Positions 57,544-64,000 of a DNA stretch of 64,000 nt are shown piece after piece. The DNA comes from Edaphochlamys debaryana (lineage: Eukaryota > Chlorophyta > Chlorophyceae > Chlamydomonadales): NCBI GenBank assembly GCA_016858145.1, contig JAEHOE010000026.1, positions 868,001 to 932,000 of the forward strand, in the 5' to 3' direction. Both the position numbers and the translations under genes were made by a program. Every line of letters begins with the position of its first letter. Within the stretch, counting starts at the first letter, position 1. Below the pieces are notes generated by a model. That model searched no databases. It worked only from the letters and a program-made list of their open reading frames with translations, and had not been told where the DNA came from.

Positions 57544-59609
57544 TCAACGCTTAGCGGGCGCAGCCGCCACCCACACCTCGTTGTGCCTGGCGCATGGCAC
57601 GCAAGGTGAGGACGGCGTGAGTTCACGCAAGAGGAGGGGAGCGCAGGTACAAAGGCCCCTCTTGCACTCGACAGGTAGGGTATGAGGAGGGTCAAGTGCC
57701 GCAGCGCATCTGGGGGGCCACACAACCCCTTCGTATCCCTCGTCACCACTCACCTGTTGAGGATGCGGAAGGGGCTATCGTACCCAGCGCTGTAGAAGTG
57801 CGAGTAGTCGTAAGAGAGGCCGCGCTCTGGGGGCAAGGGGGAGGCCGGTAGGGCGTAAAGGGCAAGCGGGGCAAGGCCTCGAGCACGGCCGTCTCCACGC
57901 CCCGACGTGTCTACATCCTCAGCACACCAACATGGGTCTTACAGCCATGCCTTTCTTCCTTCCAGCCTCCCGGCGGGCCCAACCAGGCCCACCGTGGCCT
58001 TATGTGCGACACGACACGCCCATGCCTTGCCTCACCTTCCAGCAGCTTCAGCAACTCCGTGGCCTTGTCAATGACCTGCCTGTGGGCAGGCAAGGGCGGA
58101 CTTGTTTCAGGGACGGGTCTACCAGTGTCTGCGAGTATCTTGCCGCAAGGTGGCCTGCCCAAGTCTCAAGCCGCGGGCACGAACGCTTGCAGCCGTGCAA
58201 ACTCACTTCTGGTTGCTGCGGCCGCCGTACGACAGCACGTACAGCTGGGTGGCGGGGGCGGGGTCAATGAAGACGTCCTTGCTGGTGGGGGCAGGCGGGT
58301 TCTTCTGCACGGGTCGCGGGTTGCGGGGATGCGGAGCCGCGCAGGTGAAGGAGTAGCCAAGACGGCTGACTTACAGGAGGCCAGACCCGTATTTGCAGAG
58401 AGAGAGCGCTGTCCACAGCCTGCTTGGCGTGCCCGGCGGCGGCGGGTCCGGTGGGTCCGGGTGCGCCCGCACACGTCACGCCTCACTGCCCGGCCTGGCC
58501 CACCTGCAGGTCGTCAGGCAGGTAGAAGGAGACCTGGAGAGGTGTTGTTCACAAGGTGTGGTCAGAGACAAGGGGTCACAGACAGGTGGCAATGGTGGCG
58601 AGGTCTTGGGGACCAGGGACCACACGCAGCAGGATCGAGCCACCAACCCTGGCCAGCCCTTCCCCGATCCCCTCCCCCTCCCCCTGCCTCGCCCTGCCCG
58701 TCCGCGCTCGCCTTGTAGTAGTCCTCACAGAACGGACCCTGCATGGTCCGGAGCAGGGGTCGGAGCAGGTCAGCGTGTCCAGCCTCGCCATGCCCACATC
58801 GTCCCTGACCCTGCGTTCGTTCCACGCCCCTGGACCGGCCGTGTTCCCTGCCAGGAGTACCCTGCCCGGTCGCCCCCATTGCCTACCCACCTGCCCTGGC
58901 GTCAGCTGCACGCGCACGGGGGCGGTCATGGCGATCTTGCGCTTCTCGGCGTTCGCGCCGGAGATGTAGGCAAACAGGCGCTGCGGGGGAGGGGGGGAGG
59001 ATTGAGACAGGGGAGCCGGGGGGGCCGGGCGGTAGTGAAGGCGGTGACGCACAGAGGCATTGCAGGGAGCAGCCTCGACTGGTGGGGTCGGGTCGCTCCG
59101 CCTTGCTCTGCCTCCGTGACGAAGCCCCCCGCCCTCCCCCACCCCTTGCTACCCCTGTCCCGACCCACCTGGAACCCGGTGCCGGTGGCCCGCTCGTAGT
59201 CCGTGTCGTTGACGCGGGTAGACACCCACACGGCTGCGGGCGCAGGGGAAGGGGGGAGCATGCGGCAGGGACCAGGGTTCGTCGGCCGTGGCAGAGGCAC
59301 GGTCGCGGTCCAGACGCCTTTCAGGTGCACTCGGCTCCAGCCTACCGCCCCTGTGGTGTCCCCCGAGCGCCGCAGCTCCTGCCGCCCCCGCACTCGCGAC
59401 TCGCCTGGCTCGTAGGACCGCAGCTCCGCGCCGCTGCCGCCGCCCGCTGCGGCCAGCTGCTGCGCCGTCTGGAAGCGCGGGCATTCGAGGCCGCTGCAGA
59501 AGGACGGAGGCCAGGCGGCCTGCTGCGCCTGCGCCTGCGGAGCCGCGGCCAGCAGTGCAAGTGCGAGAGCTGCCAGCGCCAGGAGCGGGGCTCGCGCAGC
59601 GGGCTGCAT
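57544..59609 (-). CDS. SOUL-A: SOUL-family haem-binding protein with signal peptide
   Basis: Nine exons join in phase to 224 residues: 59609-59405, 59233-59169, 58980-58891, 58738-58712, 58533-58504, 58304-58207, 58079-58036, 57826-57754 and 57586-57544. The N-terminus is a clear secretory signal (MQPAARAPLLALAALALALL, cleavage probably after AQAQ). SOUL signatures follow: RSYEPAVWVST, RLFAYISGANAEKRKIAMTA, GPFCEDYYK, VSFYLPDDLQ, DPAPATQLYVLSYGGR and GYDSPFRILNRHNEVWV. SOUL/HEBP proteins bind haem or tetrapyrroles; in algae they occur in plastid, eyespot and other compartments. The signal here suggests the ER/secretory route or, if bipartite, the plastid. Introns 1 and 4 have GC donors, where the sister gene has GT. 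Confidence 0.9.
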
Positions 59610-59965
59610 AGCGCTTACAAATGCTGTCAAGGGAAACGTGCTTCAGTTGGCTAGGGTTGAACGCTAAGAACGCGAAGTAAACTGAGTGGGGAAAGGCAAC
59701 GCAGCTTGCATATTGACCCTTGGGCCGCGGTCGGTCGATCCGGCCCCTCAGATCGGGCGTGCGTTCTGGGCCACACGTTCGGGCCACCCTCACACCCCTC
59801 TCCAAACTCGCGGGCCCTTGCTCTGGCCACCCCCGTCACCTCCCTGTTTGCATACTAGCCACCTCTTTGCAACCTCAACACAGCAACCCAGAAGCAGCCA
59901 ACCGCTCAGCCGCAACCCTGCTGCTCAAGCAAACCCGTCTCCACCTCCGCGGCCTTCGACCGTCT
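59610..59965. other. Intergenic between SOUL-A start and SOUL-B end
   Basis: About 356 bp hold the 3' flank of SOUL-B and the SOUL-A promoter. A minus-strand TGTAA lies near 59615. No gene is seen. Confidence 0.5.
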
Positions 59966-62299
59966 TCACTGCTGCGCAGCGCCGGTCGCCACCCACACCT
60001 CGTTGTGCCTGCAGGAGGGGGGAAGGCGGAGGCGGTGGCAAGTGGTCGGGGCTTGGGCCTAAACGGCAGCACATGCTCCCTGTGACTCGTAGTCTGCAGC
60101 CTCCGAACAGGGCCTCATCCAGCTTCAGCTTTACGTCGCCCCTCACCTGTTGAAGATACGGAAGGGGCTGTCGTACCCCGCATGGAAGAAGCTGTCGAAG
60201 TTGTACGACAGGCCGCGCTCTGGGGGTGGGGGTGAAGCCGGTGAGGGCGTCAGGGCAAGCGGCGTCAGGGCCACTGAACCTCGCCGGCTCAACCCGGGGG
60301 GCACCGGCTCGCAGCCGCACTGTGACTGGGGTTTCCTTGCCTGCGAGACCACCGCTTGGGTCTCAGTGTCAAGATGACTGGGCACACACCGCACCGTGCA
60401 CCCGTGCGCTACCCATGACCCAGGCGATGAGGGACGAGGCGATTCGGTCCCGCTCAGCTCAGCTCTGAAGCCCCCAAGGACCCACCGTCCAGCAGCTGCA
60501 GGAGCTCCGTGGCCTTGTCAATGATCTGCCTGGGGGATTGATACAAGAGAAGGGGAGGTGGGGAAGAGGGATTGCGGAGGGAGGAAAGGAGGGGCGCGGG
60601 CCGTGCGCGGTGCAGGCCCGCCCTGCTACTGATGCGCACCTGCATTGGGTTGGGGGCCAGGACCGCGGACCCTTGCAGGCAGCACCCACTCTGCGTTGGC
60701 TGACCCCGACCGGATGACTCACTTCTCGTTGGTGCGCCCGCCGTACGACATGACGTAATAGTCGGTTGCCGGCGCCGGGTCGATGTACACATCCTCACTG
60801 AGGGGAGCCGGAGGGTTGTCCTGCACGAGGGTTGGGAAGAACCGCTGCAGGGTCAAGACTCCTAACTTGTGGGTGCCGTGGGCGCAATTGGAGTAAGACA
60901 GGTTGAGCCATCTTCCATTTGTCCCCAAGATGGTGCTAGCCTGCTGATTGTCCCCAAATGCGCAACCCCGAAACCAGCGGACCTGCATGTCGACCGGGAC
61001 GTAGAAGGAGACCTGGTGCACAAGGGCATGACGAACGGGCGAAACAAGGAAGCCCTGAGCATGCCTAGATGGCTGGTCCTCGCATCTAGCCTCAAGTTCC
61101 GTGCTGCCCTCATCACGTGTCCAGCCTTCTTGCAAGACTGTTGGGCCATGCCCCCCAACCCCAGCGCCTACCTTGTAGTGGTCCTCACAGAAGGGGCCCT
61201 GAAGGGAGAAGCCACAGGAAACGTTTGGGGCATCAAGGTACGAGCACCGTCGCCGATGAGGCGGTTCCGACTGCCTCCCTGCCCCTTATGCCTCACTGCT
61301 CTGCACACCACCCTCACGAGTGGCACTACCCTTGGCGTCATGAGTATCCCGCCTGATGGTCCCGACCACTTCCTTCCTCTCCATGCTCCTGCTAGGGCCC
61401 CTGCCTAGGTGCTCCTGCTAGGGCCCCTCAGCGCACCTGCCCGGGCGTCATCTCCACTCGCACGGGGGCGGTCATGGGGATCTTCTTCATCTCCTCGTTA
61501 GCGCCAGAGATGTAGGCGAACAGGCGCTGCGGGGTGCGGGGTGCGGCAAGAGCTGAGGTGCGAAGGGTCGGCAGAGGGACGGCAGCGTGGGTTGCGCACG
61601 TGTGGGCCGAGTGGCGAATGCCCTGCTGGTGGGTTCTGCTGAACGCTAGGCGCAGTGCTCAGAGTACTGAAGCGTCACATAAGACCAATAGTGCTCGGGC
61701 CAACAAGTTCTCTATCGTGGCCGCCCCCTCACCATGAAGTCCCTGTTCCTCATTACCCCTCACCATGAAGCCGGTCTGCACGGCCTTCTCGTAGTTGACG
61801 CCGTTGATCTTGGTCGACACCCATGCGCCTGTGGCAATGGGCACACGGCATTTATTGAAGGCTCTCACCGGGGACATGGCGTTGCGGGCGTTCCAGGCAC
61901 TGTGGTTCTCCAGCAACAAGCAAGCGCGGTGCACCGGACGTCGTGGTAGTGGCGGTGGTTGGGCCAACCGACACGCCCCACGCCCCCGCCCTTGCAGCCC
62001 CGGCTAGATGCATGCCTCCCGGCGCTGGTGTTGGCTGCCAGGGCCCGGGATGCTGGCCTAGCGCCGAGGACGAGCAAGCGAGACGTCGCGGTCGGAGGAA
62101 GTCCGGGGGCATCTGCGAGCCATCTGACCCCACCTTCGTCATACGAGCGCAGCTCCACGCTGGGCTCCTCGCTGATGGACTCGGCAACCTCATAGTGCGG
62201 GCAGTCGAGGTCCCGGCAGAACGGAGGAGGCCATGCCCCTTCCTTGAGGCAGGCCTGGGGCGTGCCCAGGGCGAGGAGCGCAACCACTGCGCACCACAT
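59966..62299 (-). CDS. SOUL-B: SOUL-family haem-binding protein, tandem paralogue
   Basis: Nine exons join in phase to 211 residues: 62299-62134, 61828-61764, 61526-61437, 61198-61172, 61012-60983, 60820-60723, 60529-60486, 60219-60147 and 60008-59966. Exons 2-9 have exactly the same lengths and phases as in SOUL-A. Signatures: RSYDEGAWVSTKI, RLFAYISGANEEMKKIPMTA, GPFCEDHYK, VSFYVPVDMQ, YYVMSYGGR and GYDSPFRIFNRHNEVWV. The N-terminus (MWCAVVALLALGTPQA) is a short signal peptide; an upstream open frame without ATG is ignored. All introns use GT-AG. It is divergent from the YOS1 gene, with 288 bp between the starts. Confidence 0.9.
61731..61770 (-). repeat. Duplicated 5' splice site at SOUL-B exon 2
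   Basis: CTTCATGGTGAGGGG occurs twice, 30 bases apart, at the end of exon 2. The distal donor would add ten residues in frame (VRGNEEQGLH) without a stop. Confidence 0.7.
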
Positions 62300-62587
62300 G
62301 TTCTTGCTTTTAGTACTTGAATGTTGAGCTGGCTCGAGCTCACGCGGAATATGTGCTGCTGGTCGCAGCATACGTCCATACCGTGCCTTCGTCCGGCAGC
62401 CCCCGCACCATCGGGGTTGTTGTGAGGGCGCCCCCTTGCTCCCCACAACCCACTTCTCATTCGACTACCGAGTACCCGCACTAAGCCACATATCCAAGCT
62501 TCAATCTAGCGCGCCTAGGGAGAAGTCGCAACAGTCGCTCCTCTTCAGTCGCGCGGTGGAAGGGGGTCCCGCTCTAGCACCTGCGCG
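62300..62587. promoter_or_regulatory. Divergent promoter of SOUL-B and YOS1
   Basis: This 288 bp region lies between two divergent ATGs. No specific element is identified. Confidence 0.5.
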
Positions 62588-63106
62588 ATGACGCTCTGGA
62601 CGTTGTTGCAAGTGAGATGTGCCGCTTGGGCCAACCTCGCGGGTGCAGGGAGCTGACTTCAACTGGTTTGCTCGCTGCAGGCAGTTCTGCTGGTGTTCAA
62701 CGGCGTCGCAGTGCTAAACAATGACCGTTTCCTAGAAAAGCGTGAGAAGCAGCTGCAAATGCGTCAAGGGTCGGGGCCCATCGATCGCGCCTTGGCAAAC
62801 TTTCCCTGCCCTGAACGCAGGCGGCTTCGGCTTCTCGCAAATGCGCGAGTCGAACTCCTTGAAAATGTCCATCATAGGCGGGATACACGCCGTCCATTAC
62901 TTCCGAGGTGCGCGCTCGCGCACTGGCTCACCCCCCAAGCCCCCTCTGCTGCTGCGCCCAGCCTCCTCCTAGCAGAACGCTGTCTCCACACCCCACCGAC
63001 CCTCTGCATGCCTCTGCACTACTGATGGCCCACCCTGTCACCCCCCGCAGGAGTTCTCGTTCCCATAAACGCCCTAGTCATCCTAGTCAAACTGGTGTTC
63101 GGGTGA
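62588..63106 (+). CDS. YOS1: YOS1/IER3IP1-family ER-Golgi transport protein
   Basis: Four exons, 62588-62611, 62681-62741, 62821-62907 and 63051-63106, join in phase with GT-AG introns to a complete 75-residue protein ending in TGA. The N-terminal membrane segment is MTLWTLLQAVLLVFNGVAVL, followed by the family's NNDRFLEK. The middle has GFGFSQ...SLKMSIIGGIHAVHYFR. The C-terminal membrane segment VPINALVILVKLVFG matches the conserved end of the family. Yeast Yos1 (85 residues) and human IER3IP1 (82 residues) are small double-spanning membrane proteins needed for COPII transport with Yip1/Yif1. Length, both membrane segments and the closing FG fit. The gene is too fragmented to appear as one open frame. 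Confidence 0.93.
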
Positions 63107-64000
63107 CGACGAAGACCTGGCCCTGGGCCGGACCGCTGCGCTAGCCTGCGGGCTCCGCAACAGCGCGGGAGCTGGAGGTCAGAAGCTGGGGGTGCCCAGC
63201 GCCGAGATGCGGCGTTAGCTTGCTGGTACGCTTACACAGGCCCAGGAGGGCAGGGCCGCAGGCGGTGGAGGTTGCGCCGGAGGCGCAGAATGGAGTGGAG
63301 CCAGCGGCGTCTGGAGCTGCGGGATACGACAGAAGGGGCCACGGCTCAGGCGGCTCTGCAGGCCGTGATGTATGGTGGAGCAGCCCTGAGCAGCCGTTTG
63401 AGCTCGGCTGGGGCCGCGCTCTGAAGCCCCGGTGAGGGGCCGCGCCAGGGGCAGCGACATCCGCCCTTTCGCGGGGCTTCCCGCGCCCTTTGTGGAGCCC
63501 GGACCCTGGCATCCGGGCAAGGAGCCCGACCCTGGAGAGGCCGAGCGGCCGCCTATGGGGACTTGAGGAGCGCCAGCCGTGTCGTGACGAGGCACGGAGC
63601 CGGACGGACGCTGCTGGCTGGTCCCTGGCTAGCAACGACTGGATGCTGGAGCGGAAGGGGGGCTGCGTAGACTTCAGGAGGTAGGGTTCACAGTAGACCG
63701 CTGCTCGGCTCACCTCCCCAGGCCTAAAGGGGCAGCTTGGGGCGGTCTGGCCTCGACATCAGGACCGTGACTTCTATGGCTATGCTGGCTTGGCTTCCCG
63801 GGCCTGGGTGCGCACCTTGGATCGTTCAAAACTCGAGGAGCGAGAGCTCGATGGTGCCATGGCCAAAGTCAAGGACGGTACTCCGAGCCGCATTGCGTGG
63901 GGTAGGAGGGGCCAGGGGCCTGCGGCTACAGTTGCAGATGGCTGGGCGTGCTCAAGGCGGGCCGGACGGCCCGGACATGGGGTTGACAGTGGAGGTTGCA
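63107..64000. other. Right end of window, no gene recognised
   Basis: No open frame carries a family signature. It holds the 3' flank of YOS1 and perhaps the start of a further gene beyond the window. Confidence 0.45.

Noticed and set aside
62300..62446. Longer N-terminus for SOUL-B beginning at 62446
   Set aside because: It would place a polar stretch before an otherwise good signal peptide. The ATG at 62299 gives a normal secretory start like that of SOUL-A.

Overview
This window looks like nuclear DNA of a GC-rich green alga. Chlorophyceae, perhaps a relative of Chlamydomonas or Volvox, fits best, but the species is not proven. The evidence is split genes with many short exons and GT-AG or GC-AG introns, eukaryote-only families (erlin, YOS1/IER3IP1, BAR, ankyrin), and a locally expanded MYND zinc-finger family. 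I saw no operons, rRNA, tRNA, CRISPR array or recognisable transposase or reverse transcriptase. All gene models were built by hand from splice consensus, phase continuity and family similarity. Long open frames opposite the MYND genes are shadows of GC-rich coding sequence.

Layout. 1-13,442: three head-to-tail MYND genes on the minus strand (MYND-1 intact, MYND-2 with one internal stop, MYND-3 intact). 13,987-28,186 (+): one very large gene of about 45 exons and about 1,984 residues, with about 31 ankyrin repeats surrounding a HET-like (heterokaryon-incompatibility) domain, an IQ motif and helical linkers. 29,100-32,578 (+): MYND-4, a multiply broken copy. 34,015-35,872 (-): a 244-residue coiled-coil protein, possibly of the Cor1/SYCP3 type, divergent from a 480-residue BAR-like protein at 36,416-41,046 (+). 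41,047-43,495: non-coding, with a dispersed repeat also found at the left end and a MYND fragment. 43,496-51,473 (-): MYND-5 and MYND-6, a recent tandem pair that shares a nonsense codon. 52,263-56,655 (-): erlin. 57,544-62,299 (-): two tandem secretory-type SOUL haem-binding proteins. 62,588-63,106 (+): a four-exon YOS1/IER3IP1 gene of 75 residues.

The window mixes steady cellular genes (ER lipid-raft scaffold, ER-Golgi transport, membrane bending, haem binding) with fast-evolving material: the six-copy MYND family decaying by nonsense and frameshift changes, and an ankyrin-HET gene whose architecture recalls NLR-like immune or self-recognition receptors. Two recurring small-scale patterns stand out. 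GC-AG introns are frequent (six among roughly 100 modelled introns). Short tandem duplications of splice junctions occur at four sites, two of them frame-preserving.
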